Positions 52,142 to 60,526 of a stretch of DNA of 64,000 nt are shown here, piece after piece; the first letter of the stretch is position 1; each line of letters begins with the position of its first letter. Origin of the DNA: Pseudomonas sp. Bc-h (lineage in GTDB: Bacteria > Pseudomonadota > Gammaproteobacteria > Pseudomonadales > Pseudomonadaceae); NCBI RefSeq assembly GCF_002080045.1, contig NZ_MUIN01000013.1:162684-226683 (forward strand). Reading direction: 5' to 3'. The notes beneath the pieces are model-generated. The model was given only the letters and a program-made list of their open reading frames with translations, searched no databases and was not told the origin of the DNA. Made by a program: the position numbers and the translations under genes.

Positions 52142-53287
52142 TTATTCATCGGGTTTGAGTTTGACTTTGATCCACCCCGCCTCATGCAGGTCGAACGCGG
52201 CGAAGGCGCTGATCGCATCAGTCAGCGGCTCGCATTGCGTCAGGACTTTTGCCGGATCGACCTTGCCGGCCAGCGTCAGCTCGATCAGTTTGGGGATGTA
52301 CTTGCGGTGGTGGCAGTTGCCCATGTTCATCCGGATGTTCTTGTTCATCGCCGCACCAATGGGGAAGCTGTCGAACCCCGCTGGGTATACGCCGATAATC
52401 GAGAGCGTACCGGCCTTGGCCAAGCCTTCTACTGCCCACTCCAGGGCTTGCGAGGGCGCATCGCCGGGCTGCCATTGCTCATGGCCATGAGGATGGCCGC
52501 CGTGGCCGTGGTTGGCATCGATGCCGACTGCATCGATAGCTCTGTCGACGCCGATATCGTCAGTGAGCCGATTGATCGCTTCGACAGGGTCTTGCTCCTC
52601 GAAGTTGATGCACTCGGCGCCGAGGTGCCGGGCACGCGCCAGCCGGTCGTTCAGCCCGTCGATGGCAAAGACTCTACCGGCCCCCATCAATTTGGCGCTG
52701 ATGATTGCGAACAGGCCCACCGGGCCGCAGCCAAACACCGCGACGGTGTCACCGTCTTTGATCTCGGCCATCTCAGCGCCGAACCATGCTGTCGGGAAAA
52801 TATCCGACATGGCAATTGCCTGATTATCGGTGATGGCCTCGGGCAGTTTTATCAAGCCAATGTTGGCGTAGGGAATGCGCGCTTTTTCGGCTTGCAGACC
52901 GTGGAACGGCCCGGTTGCTTTGGGCCCGCCAAAAAACGATGTGCCTGCCTTCTTGCCATTGGGATTGGCCACGTCGCATTGAGCGAAATAACCAGCGCGA
53001 CAGTAGGCGCAGTTACCGCACGCGATGGTCGAAGGGATCAAAACACGATCACCGACTTCAAGATTGCGCACATCCGCGCCCAGTGCTTCAACGACGCCAA
53101 CGCCTTCGTGGCCGAGGATAGTTCCGGGCTCCATGTCTGGCGCGCTGCCGCGAATGAAGTGCAAGTCGGTGCCGCAAATCGCCGACGAGGTAATGCGGAC
53201 GATAGCGTCTGTGGACTGCTGGATCGTAGGCTCGGGGACATCGTCGAGCCTGATGTCGCCGACACCGTGAAATACCACTGCTTTCAT
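52142..53287 (-). CDS. Zinc-dependent alcohol dehydrogenase
   Basis: A 381-residue zinc-dependent medium-chain dehydrogenase. Catalytic zinc: CGTDLHFIRG and GHEGVG; structural zinc: CGNCAYCRAGYFAQC; coenzyme fold VFGCGPVGLFAI. A histidine/glycine-rich insert (HGHGGHPHGHE, near 250) is notable. ATG 53287 has GGAGAGG upstream; an in-frame ATG five codons earlier is less well placed. Probably oxidises short-chain alcohols or formaldehyde with NAD. Confidence 0.9.
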   Translation of the reverse strand: MKAVVFHGVGDIRLDDVPEPTIQQSTDAIVRITSSAICGTDLHFIRGSAPDMEPGTILGHEGVGVVEALGADVRNLEVGDRVLIPSTIACGNCAYCRAGYFAQCDVANPNGKKAGTSFFGGPKATGPFHGLQAEKARIPYANIGLIKLPEAITDNQAIAMSDIFPTAWFGAEMAEIKDGDTVAVFGCGPVGLFAIISAKLMGAGRVFAIDGLNDRLARARHLGAECINFEEQDPVEAINRLTDDIGVDRAIDAVGIDANHGHGGHPHGHEQWQPGDAPSQALEWAVEGLAKAGTLSIIGVYPAGFDSFPIGAAMNKNIRMNMGNCHHRKYIPKLIELTLAGKVDPAKVLTQCEPLTDAISAFAAFDLHEAGWIKVKLKPDE

Positions 53288-53428
53288 GGCGTGCCTCTCC
53301 ATCTAATTGATGTTTTTAGGTGGAGGCGGTTGGGGCGCACTTGGTTTAACCGGTTTGGCTGCGTTCGGACGGATGGTCAGGGCAGCGATGAAGACCGGGT
53401 CGCTGACCTGCCGCCGAACCGCCTCGGA

Positions 53429-53569
53429 TCATTTCTTCTCGTCAGTCTGCTGCATTTGTAAGGATGGCTTGGATTGATCCTTGGCCTTGTCCTGGTTGTG
53501 ATCATTGTCGAAGCAGCCTTGCAGCGTCAGGACGCAGCACAAGCCCAACAAGCCGATGATTTTTTTCAT
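53429..53569 (-). CDS. Small lipoprotein (46 aa)
   Basis: A 46-residue protein starting MKKIIGLLGLCCVLTLQGC, a lipoprotein signal with the lipidated cysteine at residue 19, followed by a short charged, Gln/Lys/Asp-rich tail. GGAGTTTTGCC provides a ribosome site. It resembles the small entericidin-like or YgdI-like lipoproteins in size but no family match is claimed. It stands alone between two dehydrogenase genes. Confidence 0.7.
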   Translation of the reverse strand: MKKIIGLLGLCCVLTLQGCFDNDHNQDKAKDQSKPSLQMQQTDEKK

Positions 53570-53788
53570 GGCAAAACTCCTTGATATCATTGATTGGATC
53601 ACCGGTCTGGCCAGCCGAATGGGTCGTACCTCATGCCAGGTATATCACCGGCGTACTCGACATACCGATGCCCAGGTTTGGTGATAATTCCGAGTTTCTG
53701 CTGAAGGCCCTGCTTGCACCGCTCGTCATTTCCGTCGTGGAAATGGTTGAACGACATTTCCAGCTTTCATGACACACGTCTTGTGAGC

Positions 53789-53828
53789 AGACGAACCTAC
53801 CGGTTCGTCTCTTGGAGAATCGTCTCTT
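53789..53828 (+). promoter_or_regulatory. Leader hairpin and direct repeat before the dehydrogenase at 53844
   Basis: A perfect 9-bp inverted repeat AGACGAACC (53789-53797) / GGTTCGTCT (53802-53810) is followed by a 9-base direct repeat TCGTCTCTT at 53805-53813 and 53820-53828. It ends 15 bases before the ATG. It may be a regulator site or a structured leader. Confidence 0.45.
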
Positions 53829-53843
53829 AAATGGGAGAACATC

Positions 53844-54983
53844 ATGAAAGCTATCGTTTACAACGGGCCACGGGACGTCAGCGTGCAGAACGTTCCCGAT
53901 GCCAGAATCGAGAAGCCTACTGACGCATTGGTTCGCATCACGACCACCAACATCTGTGGCTCCGACCTGCACATGTACGAAGGGCGCACCTCGATGGAAA
54001 CCGGACGTGTGTTCGGCCACGAGAACCTGGGTGAGGTTATTGAGGTCGGCTCCGGTGTCGACCGTATCAAGGTGGGCGACCGGGTGTGCCTGCCGTTCAA
54101 TATTGGCTGCGGATTCTGCGAAAACTGCGAGAAGGGACTGACCGGCTTTTGTCTTACCGCCAATCCGGGCAGTGCTGGCGCGGCCTACGGCTTCGCAGAC
54201 ATGGGCCCGTATCAAGGTGGGCAGGCCGAGATGCTGCGAGTGCCCTATGCCGACTTCAATTGCCTGCTGCTTCCCGAGGATGCCCTGGAGCGTGAAGACG
54301 ATTACGTGATGCTGTCGGATATCTTTCCAACAGGCTGGCACGCGACCGAACTGGCGGGGCTGCTTCCCGGCGAAAGCATTGCGATCTACGGTGCCGGGCC
54401 CGTGGGCCTGATGGCTGCGCACTCAGCCATGATCAAAGGCGCGTCGCAAGTCTTCGTTGTGGACAATCATCCTGACCGGCTGAAGCTTGCAGCCCAGATG
54501 GGAGCAACACCCATCAACTCTCTGGAAAAAGAAGCGGTCGATCAGATTCTGAATCTCACCCACGGCAAAGGTACTGATCGCGGTTGCGAATGCGTGGGCT
54601 ATCAGTGCTGCGACAAGCACGGGCATGAAGCCAATCACCTGACGATGAACAACCTGGTGGCCTCGACGAAAGCCACAGGTGGTATCGGTGTTGTGGGGGT
54701 GTTCGTCCCTCAGGATCCGGGCGCGAAGAACGAGCTGGCGAAGGAGGGCAAGATGGCCTTCGACTTCGGTGCTTTCTGGTTCAAAGGCCAACAGATTCGG
54801 ACCGGACAGGCCAACGTGAAGGCCTACAATCGCAGGCTCGCCGAACTCATCCACCACGGGCGAGCAACGCCATCGCAGATCATTTCCCACCGTCTGAAAC
54901 TCGATGAAGGCCCCGAGGCCTATAAGCATTTCGATAATCGGGATGAGGGGTGGACGAAAGTCATCCTCAAGCCTGCTGCCTGA
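53844..54983 (+). CDS. Glutathione-independent formaldehyde dehydrogenase-like zinc MDR
   Basis: A 379-residue zinc-dependent dehydrogenase. Catalytic zinc: CGSDLHMYEG and GHENLG; structural zinc: CGFCENCEKGLTGFC; coenzyme fold IYGAGPVGLMAA. The blocks AAYGFADMGPYQGGQAEMLR and CVGYQCCDKHGHE are typical of glutathione-independent formaldehyde dehydrogenase (FdhA) of Pseudomonas, which converts formaldehyde to formate with NAD. GGGAGA precedes the ATG. It is the third gene of this class in the window. Confidence 0.9.
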   Translation: MKAIVYNGPRDVSVQNVPDARIEKPTDALVRITTTNICGSDLHMYEGRTSMETGRVFGHENLGEVIEVGSGVDRIKVGDRVCLPFNIGCGFCENCEKGLTGFCLTANPGSAGAAYGFADMGPYQGGQAEMLRVPYADFNCLLLPEDALEREDDYVMLSDIFPTGWHATELAGLLPGESIAIYGAGPVGLMAAHSAMIKGASQVFVVDNHPDRLKLAAQMGATPINSLEKEAVDQILNLTHGKGTDRGCECVGYQCCDKHGHEANHLTMNNLVASTKATGGIGVVGVFVPQDPGAKNELAKEGKMAFDFGAFWFKGQQIRTGQANVKAYNRRLAELIHHGRATPSQIISHRLKLDEGPEAYKHFDNRDEGWTKVILKPAA

Positions 54984-55195
54984 AGGCAATGATCGCGGGC
55001 TGACGGCCTGGTGCGTCGTGAGCCCGTCTTTTCAAAGTGTTGAAGTGCGGGCGTCAGTGGCGTGCGTCGACTGTATCCCGGTCTCACGCACGCGTTTTTC
55101 GGCGCAGCGGCTGTCGTGCTCAAAGCCCAGGATGCCCGGAAATATGCGGGAGAGGCTCAAGGCTTCACTTAGAGCGCAGTAGGCGCAAATAGAGC

Positions 55196-55223
55196 GAACT
55201 TGGGTGCTTGGGGCAGAGTCCAC
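55196..55223 (+). promoter_or_regulatory. Candidate AlgU-type promoter for the SDR/DUF421 operon
   Basis: GAACTT (55196-55201), 17 bases, TCCAC (55219-55223), 44 bases before the SDR start. Perfect -35. Confidence 0.52.
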
Positions 55224-55266
55224 TTTTGAGAGGGGAAAATTTGCCCGATATTCGAGGAGAACAGTG

Positions 55267-56124
55267 ATGAGTGATTATCCGACCCCACCTTTCAAACCTC
55301 AGCAACAGCCTGTTCCAGGCGACCAGAGCAGGATGGAGCCATACCCCGATTGCGGCGAAGCCAGTTACAAAGGCTCAGGCCGCATGGCCAACAAAATCGC
55401 TTTAATTACCGGGGCCGACAGCGGAATAGGTCGGGCAGTCGCCATCGCTTTCGCCCGCGAAGGCGCTGATGTTGCGATTTCCTACCTCGATGAACACGAA
55501 GACGCCAAGGAAACGGCAAGATGGGTCGAGGAAGCAGGCAGGCAGTGCCTGTTGCTGCCGGGCGATCTGGCGAACAAGGCGCATTGCTCGGCGATTGTGA
55601 ATGAGACTGTCGGCAAATTCGGCCGTATCGACGTGCTGGTAAACAACGCCGCCTTTCAGATGAGCCACGATACGCTGGAAGAAATATCCGACGAGGAATG
55701 GGTCAAGACCTTCGAGATCAACATTACGGCGATGTTTCGGATCTGTAAGGCGGCACTGCCGTCGATGGCAGCAGGCAGTTCAATCATCAACACCAGTTCG
55801 GTCAACTCCGATGCGCCCAAGCCGACCCTGTTGCCGTATGCGACGACCAAAGGCGCCATTGCCAACTTCACAGCAGGGCTTGCGCAGATGCTGGGGCCGC
55901 GCGGTATACGAGTTAACAGCGTCGCCCCTGGCCCGATCTGGACACCGTTGATCGTATCGACAATGCCCGAAGAGGCCGTCAAGACTTTCGGTGAGGAAAC
56001 GCCGCTGGGAAGACCCGGTCAGCCAGTCGAAGTCGCGCCTATTTATGTGCTGCTCGCATCTGACGAGGGTAGTTACATCTCTGGCTCGCGCTACGCTGTA
56101 ACGGGCGGCAAGCCAATTCTCTGA
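55267..56124 (+). CDS. SDR oxidoreductase, general-stress-protein-39/YghA type
   Basis: A 285-residue short-chain dehydrogenase. A proline/glutamine-rich N-terminal leader (about 1-40: PPFKPQQQPVPGDQSRMEP) precedes TGADSGIGRAVAIAFARE, NNAAFQM, catalytic serine and YATTKGA, and ends VTGGKP. The leader is typical of the stress-induced GspA39/YghA group. ATG 55267 has GAGGAGAA upstream. It begins a likely three-gene operon with the membrane protein and DUF421 genes. Confidence 0.92.
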   Translation: MSDYPTPPFKPQQQPVPGDQSRMEPYPDCGEASYKGSGRMANKIALITGADSGIGRAVAIAFAREGADVAISYLDEHEDAKETARWVEEAGRQCLLLPGDLANKAHCSAIVNETVGKFGRIDVLVNNAAFQMSHDTLEEISDEEWVKTFEINITAMFRICKAALPSMAAGSSIINTSSVNSDAPKPTLLPYATTKGAIANFTAGLAQMLGPRGIRVNSVAPGPIWTPLIVSTMPEEAVKTFGEETPLGRPGQPVEVAPIYVLLASDEGSYISGSRYAVTGGKPIL

Positions 56125-56141
56125 GAGGATCGTCCATCCTT

Positions 56142-56654
56142 ATGAACGCACATGACCAGGAGATGCAGGACAGGCGACATCCAGTCGATGAGGACATTGC
56201 TCTTCAGCGCCGAATCTGGCGCTTCGAGCGGGTCGGCTGGTACGTACTGGTCGCGGTTGTCCTGCTGACGCTGTGCGGGCTTTTTTCCCATGGGCTGCTC
56301 AGCTCCACGACAGTGACTTCCGCGCAGGGCGATCTCACCGTGGAGTACGAGCGATTCCATCGCAACGGAGGCGTTAACACGATGGTCATCCGTAGTCACG
56401 CAGAGCCCGGCAAACTCCACACCGTCATCCTCGGAAACGCAATCATGGAGGGCTTCAGCATTGACTCCATTCAACCTCAGCCTGTCAGGTCTGCAGGCAC
56501 TCGGCAGGGCCTGAGGCTGACGCTCAGTGGCGATGACCATGGTGACAGCACGCTGTACCTGGCCTGGCGCAGTGACGGGTTAGGGCTATTCAAAAGCGCC
56601 ATCGGTATCGAAGGCGGTGGCGAAGTATCTATCAACCAGTTCATCTATCCGTAG
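56142..56654 (+). CDS. Hypothetical membrane protein with periplasmic beta domain
   Basis: A 170-residue protein with one membrane helix (about 32-52: VGWYVLVAVVLLTLCGLFSH) and a C-terminal soluble part predicted outside, rich in beta strands (TVEYERFHRNGGVNTMVIRS). It precedes and closely joins the DUF421 gene, so it may be a partner of that membrane protein. No domain recognised. Confidence 0.8.
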   Translation: MNAHDQEMQDRRHPVDEDIALQRRIWRFERVGWYVLVAVVLLTLCGLFSHGLLSSTTVTSAQGDLTVEYERFHRNGGVNTMVIRSHAEPGKLHTVILGNAIMEGFSIDSIQPQPVRSAGTRQGLRLTLSGDDHGDSTLYLAWRSDGLGLFKSAIGIEGGGEVSINQFIYP

Positions 56655-56664
56655 GTACGAAACC

Positions 56665-57105
56665 ATGGATGCGGTCTTGCGGGCAGGTGCCATCTACATA
56701 GCGCTGATGGTGCTGTTTCGAATCTCCGGGCGTCGTTCACTGGGGGAGATGACCTCTTTCGATTTCGTGCTGTTGCTGATTATCGGCGAGGCGACGCAGC
56801 AAGCGCTGCTGGGGGACGATTTTTCCGTCACCAATGCTGTGCTGGTCATCGTGACCCTGCTGTCTATCGACATTGGCTTTTCCCTCCTCAAAAGGCGATC
56901 AAAGCGCATCGGAAAGCTGATCGACGGAGGGCCTACCATAGTGGTGGAAAACGGCACGTTCTTGCGACACCGTATGCACGACGCCAGGGTGGAAGAAGAC
57001 GACATCATGCAGGCGGCGAGGCTAGGGCAGGGGGTCGAGAGTGTCGACCAAATCAAATTCGCCATCATTGAGCGCAACGGAAAAATCTCCATCATCACCC
57101 GGTGA
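56665..57105 (+). CDS. DUF421 (YetF-like) membrane protein
   Basis: A 146-residue YetF/DUF421 protein. Three N-terminal helices (about 5-70) include FRISGRRSLGEMTSFDFVLLL in parts, followed by a small cytoplasmic domain with the pattern VVENGTFLRHRMHDARVEEDDI and E-S-V-D-Q-I-K-F-A-I-I-E. This family is found in spore and stress loci; function is unsettled. It ends 18 bases before the convergent LigD fusion. Confidence 0.9.
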   Translation: MDAVLRAGAIYIALMVLFRISGRRSLGEMTSFDFVLLLIIGEATQQALLGDDFSVTNAVLVIVTLLSIDIGFSLLKRRSKRIGKLIDGGPTIVVENGTFLRHRMHDARVEEDDIMQAARLGQGVESVDQIKFAIIERNGKISIITR

Positions 57106-57123
57106 ATATGCGTTTTGACAAAC

Positions 57124-59979
57124 TCAACGTTTGAGGCCGACCCGGGTGCGCATCTCGGCAGTGATGGTTTGCCGAGTCTTGCTCAGGTCCGCCCAAGGAT
57201 CAGCATCCAGTTTCCCGAGCCGCTCGTGAAGGTTGCGGATGTTCCAGACGTTGGCACCTTTTATCTCAAGGAGTTCTTCCTGAAAGATCGGCACCGACAC
57301 TGGCAAGCCTTCGCGAGTGCGCACTGAATACGCACAGATGGTGGTGGCGCCCAGGCCATTGCGCAGGTAGTCGATGAAAATGCGTCCCACACGATTTTTT
57401 GGGCCAGACACCGCAGAGAAACGGTCCGGGAGCAGCTTGGCCATGTGTTTGACGATGGCGTGGCTGAATGACTTCACGGCCTCCCAATCCGCTTTCGGCG
57501 TCAGCGGCACGACCACGTGAATGCCTTTGCCGCCGCTGGTTTTCAGAAAGGATTTGAGCCCCAGTTCATCGAGCACGGCCTGGGTCATTTGCGTGGCTTC
57601 GACCATGCTTCTCCAGGGCAGCGCGGGATCGGGGTCGAGGTCGAGGATGAACCGGTCCGGCCGCTCCAGATCCTCGGCAAGGGCATTCCACGTGTGCAGC
57701 TCCATGGCGCTCATCTGCACCGCGCCAATCAAGGCTTCGAGGTTGTTGATCAACATCACGGGATGGCCGGTGTATTTCTTGCCCATGGTCTCGATGCCAG
57801 GAATGGCGAGCCGCTCAGCGTTCTTCTGAAAGAACAGTTCCCCAGTCACGCCCTCAGGCGCTCTGACCAACGCCACAGGCCGCTGAGCCAGTTGCGGAAG
57901 CAGCCACTGCGAGACGCCAATATAAAAATCGGCGAGGTCGCGTTTGGTCGCACCACTGACGGGGTCGATCACCCGCTCGGGGTGGGTGAGCCTGATCTTT
58001 CCCGATGTGGCGGGCGGCTGAGCCTGGTCTTCAGTAGGCCTCGCCTTTGTGCGCTTCGTAGCCGCTTTCTTTGACGACACAGGCGGGGGAGCAGCACGCT
58101 CCTCGGTAATCGACTTTGCGGGTTTGTCGGTGCGCAGGCCGTGAAACACCGCATGCCTCACAGAGCCATCCTTGGTGATCTCGGCGAAGGCCACTTCGGC
58201 CAACAGCACCGGCTCCAGCCAGTGAACGCCCTTGGCTTCGAAGCCGGTGGGTGGATTCACAACGGCCGGTTTGCTGGCCTCAAGCCGCACCAGCTGATCG
58301 TGAATAGAGCTCAATGTCGTCTCGGTAAAGCCTGTGCCGACTTTGCCCGCATACCGCAGTTCGCCACTGTCTGCGTCATGCAGCCCGAGCAGCAGCGCAC
58401 CGAATTTGCTGCGTGCCCCCTTGGGTTCGCTGAAGCCGACAACGACAAATTCCTGCCGACGTTTGCATTTCAGTTTGATCCAGTCGCTGCTGCGTCTGGA
58501 AACGTAAGCGCTGCCAACCCGTTTGCCAATCAGACCTTCCATTTTCATCTGACAAGCGCTGTTGAGCAGCGCGTCAGGCGCTTCTTCGAAGTCTTCCGAG
58601 AACCTGAGGATTTCATCCTCGTTGCCTTCGAGCACCTTGGACAATGCCACCCGGCGTTGTTCGACGGGGGTTTGGCGCAAGTCCATGCCATTGAGGAACG
58701 GCATGTCGAACAGGTAATAAACGATATTGCCGCTGCGGCCTGCTTCGAAGGCGTTTTGCAGCGCCTGGAAGTCTGGAACGCCTTCCTCGTTGGCGACCAC
58801 CATCTCGCCGTCGAGCCAGGCGGATTCAAGACCCAGGCTGGCGAGCGCCTGCGCCTGGCGAGGCAATTTGTGCGTCCAGTCATGGCCGTTGCGGGTAAAC
58901 AGCTTGACGTCGCCGTTGTCGATTCTGGCCATCACCCTGTAGCCGTCGAACTTGATTTCATAGCGCCAGTCACCCTCGGGCGCCGACTCCACCAGGGTGG
59001 CCAGTTCTGGCTTGATACTGGCGGGGAGGGCAGTCGCTTCAGCATTGTCCAGCGTGGCCTTGCCCGGTTTCTTGCGTGGCGCCGGCACGTGCTCGACCGG
59101 CTTTGGGGCTACGGCTTCTTCAGGCTTTTTTTTTGCGCCATTGCTGCGCTTGGTCGTCGTCGATTGCTTGCCGGACTTCTTCGGTGCATCGCCAATGCGA
59201 ATCCAAGTCGGCGCATGATCGCTGGCGTGCTCTTCATCGCGCACCCAGGCATCGACACCGGCTTGCTGCAGGTGGGGTGCGAGCGCCGGATTGAGCAGCA
59301 GATGATCGATTCGCAATCCCGAATTGGTCTGCCAGTGCTTACGGAAGTAATCCCAGTAGGTGTAGAGGCGTTCGTCTGGATACAGGTGCCGAAGAGAGTC
59401 GAGCCAACCCTGCGCCAACAAGCGCTGATAGCACGCGCGGCTCTCGGGTTGCAGCAGCGCGTCCTTGAGCCAGGACCGGGTGTTGTAGATGTCTTCATCG
59501 GTCGGCACGACGTTGTAATCGCCCGCCAGCACCACCGGGTGCTCGCTGGACTGCAAGCTCTCGGCGTGAGCGATCAGGCAGTCGAACCACCTGAGCTTGT
59601 ACTCGAACTTCGGCCCGGGCTGAGGGTTGCCATTGGGCAGGTACAGACAACCGACGATGACGCCATGAGCGGCTGCTTCCAGATAGCGAGCCTGGGGATC
59701 GTCTTCCATACCCGGCAGACCTTTGCGGATGAGCAATGGCTCTGCATCGCGCGCCAGAATCGCCACCCCGTTCCATGAAGTCTGGCCCAGGTGCAGCGAG
59801 CCGTAGCCCGCCGCCTTGATGTCTTGGGCAGGGAAGGCCTTGTCCGGCGCCTTGAGTTCCTGAAGGCAAACGATGTCGGGCTGCTCACGCTCCAGCCATT
59901 GAAGAAGATTGGGCAATCGAGCCCCGATGCCGTTGACGTTGTAGGTGGCTATTTTCAGGTTCTGCATCCGTCGTTCCAT
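57124..59979 (-). CDS. ligD: Exonuclease III-DNA ligase D fusion (EEP nuclease - ligase - primase/polymerase)
   Basis: A 951-residue three-part DNA repair enzyme. Residues about 5-260 are an exonuclease III/AP-endonuclease domain with all expected residues visible: N in YNVNG, E in LQELK, Y in LYLPNG, D and N in GDYNVVPTDEDIYN, D in RIDHLL and the D-H pair in SDHAP. A basic linker (about 262-325) follows. The ATP-dependent ligase (about 328-620) has KFDGYR (lysine about 343) and LDGEMV. After a second linker, the LigD primase/polymerase (about 660-950) has LTHPERVIDP and the metal DLDPDP. The phosphoesterase domain that usually starts Pseudomonas LigD, with its H-x-D-x-R pattern, is absent; the nuclease occupies that place. 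ATG 59979 (GGGAC upstream) is used; ATG 59967 is possible. Ku is not in the window. An AlgU-type promoter lies at 60001-60027. Confidence 0.92.
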   Translation of the reverse strand: MERRMQNLKIATYNVNGIGARLPNLLQWLEREQPDIVCLQELKAPDKAFPAQDIKAAGYGSLHLGQTSWNGVAILARDAEPLLIRKGLPGMEDDPQARYLEAAAHGVIVGCLYLPNGNPQPGPKFEYKLRWFDCLIAHAESLQSSEHPVVLAGDYNVVPTDEDIYNTRSWLKDALLQPESRACYQRLLAQGWLDSLRHLYPDERLYTYWDYFRKHWQTNSGLRIDHLLLNPALAPHLQQAGVDAWVRDEEHASDHAPTWIRIGDAPKKSGKQSTTTKRSNGAKKKPEEAVAPKPVEHVPAPRKKPGKATLDNAEATALPASIKPELATLVESAPEGDWRYEIKFDGYRVMARIDNGDVKLFTRNGHDWTHKLPRQAQALASLGLESAWLDGEMVVANEEGVPDFQALQNAFEAGRSGNIVYYLFDMPFLNGMDLRQTPVEQRRVALSKVLEGNEDEILRFSEDFEEAPDALLNSACQMKMEGLIGKRVGSAYVSRRSSDWIKLKCKRRQEFVVVGFSEPKGARSKFGALLLGLHDADSGELRYAGKVGTGFTETTLSSIHDQLVRLEASKPAVVNPPTGFEAKGVHWLEPVLLAEVAFAEITKDGSVRHAVFHGLRTDKPAKSITEERAAPPPVSSKKAATKRTKARPTEDQAQPPATSGKIRLTHPERVIDPVSGATKRDLADFYIGVSQWLLPQLAQRPVALVRAPEGVTGELFFQKNAERLAIPGIETMGKKYTGHPVMLINNLEALIGAVQMSAMELHTWNALAEDLERPDRFILDLDPDPALPWRSMVEATQMTQAVLDELGLKSFLKTSGGKGIHVVVPLTPKADWEAVKSFSHAIVKHMAKLLPDRFSAVSGPKNRVGRIFIDYLRNGLGATTICAYSVRTREGLPVSVPIFQEELLEIKGANVWNIRNLHERLGKLDADPWADLSKTRQTITAEMRTRVGLKR

Positions 59980-60000
59980 GAAGTGTCCCAAGCCTTCACT

Positions 60001-60027
60001 TGAGAGGGCTGGCGAACCAATGAGTTC
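60001..60027 (-). promoter_or_regulatory. Candidate AlgU-type promoter for the ExoIII-LigD gene
   Basis: On the minus strand GAACTC (60022-60027), 16 bases, TCTCA (60001-60005), 22 bases before the ATG at 59979. Confidence 0.48.
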
Positions 60028-60069
60028 GGGGATTCTTACCTTCGCTGCCTACCGCTGGCGAAATAGACA

Positions 60070-60097
60070 GAACTGCACCCCCGCTGCGCGCTTCAAA
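60070..60097 (+). promoter_or_regulatory. Candidate AlgU-type promoter for the small acidic protein gene
   Basis: GAACTG (60070-60075), 17 bases, TCAAA (60093-60097), 39 bases before the ATG at 60136. The -10 is a perfect variant. Confidence 0.52.
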
Positions 60098-60135
60098 AGG
60101 ACAGGTCCCGATTGTCGCGACCATAGGAGGTACAC

Positions 60136-60351
60136 ATGAACAACCCAGAGCAGGAAGGCGGTAAACCGATCGAACCCTTGGAGCCCGGCAGGCCGGATGT
60201 CATGCCCAACCCGCCAACCGGCAGCGAGGAGCTGGGAAAGAATGAAGGCGAACAACCCATCGATGACGATGAGGAAATGTCCACGGAGGAGGACATGAGC
60301 GATGTTGACGCGAACAACGCGGTCGGTGGAGAGATACCTGCTCAGCACTGA
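60136..60351 (+). CDS. Small acidic hypothetical protein
   Basis: A 71-residue, highly acidic, probably disordered protein (PRPDVMPNPPTGSEELG-like N-terminal half, then runs of Asp/Glu around DDDEEMSTEED). A strong ribosome site (AGGAGG) precedes the ATG. It is divergent from the LigD fusion. Its composition recalls hydrophilin-like stress proteins; function unknown. Confidence 0.78.
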   Translation: MNNPEQEGGKPIEPLEPGRPDVMPNPPTGSEELGKNEGEQPIDDDEEMSTEEDMSDVDANNAVGGEIPAQH

Positions 60352-60363
60352 CAGCGGCTCGAC

Positions 60364-60384
60364 GACCCGGCCGTATGCCGGGTC
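60364..60384 (+). terminator. Hairpin after the small acidic gene
   Basis: Stem GACCCGGC (60364-60371) / GCCGGGTC (60377-60384), loop CGTAT, with only CTT following. A weak terminator candidate. Confidence 0.5.
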
Positions 60385-60526
60385 CTTACTCACGCGTTTG
60401 ACCGGTCAAGAAAACCCTGTGCTATTCACTTGAATTGCAACGCTAATCTTTTGTTTTAAAGAGGGAATTTTTTATTTGTCGAACAATCTTTGGCTTACCG
60501 AAACCCTCTTGCCAAGGAGATAAAAG

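Noticed and set aside
52184..53461. 425-codon open frame on the plus strand
   Set aside because: Antisense to the zinc-dependent alcohol dehydrogenase gene.
58141..59778. 545-codon open frame on the plus strand
   Set aside because: It is antisense to the ExoIII-LigD gene, which has clear domains and catalytic motifs; long shadow frames are common in GC-rich genes.
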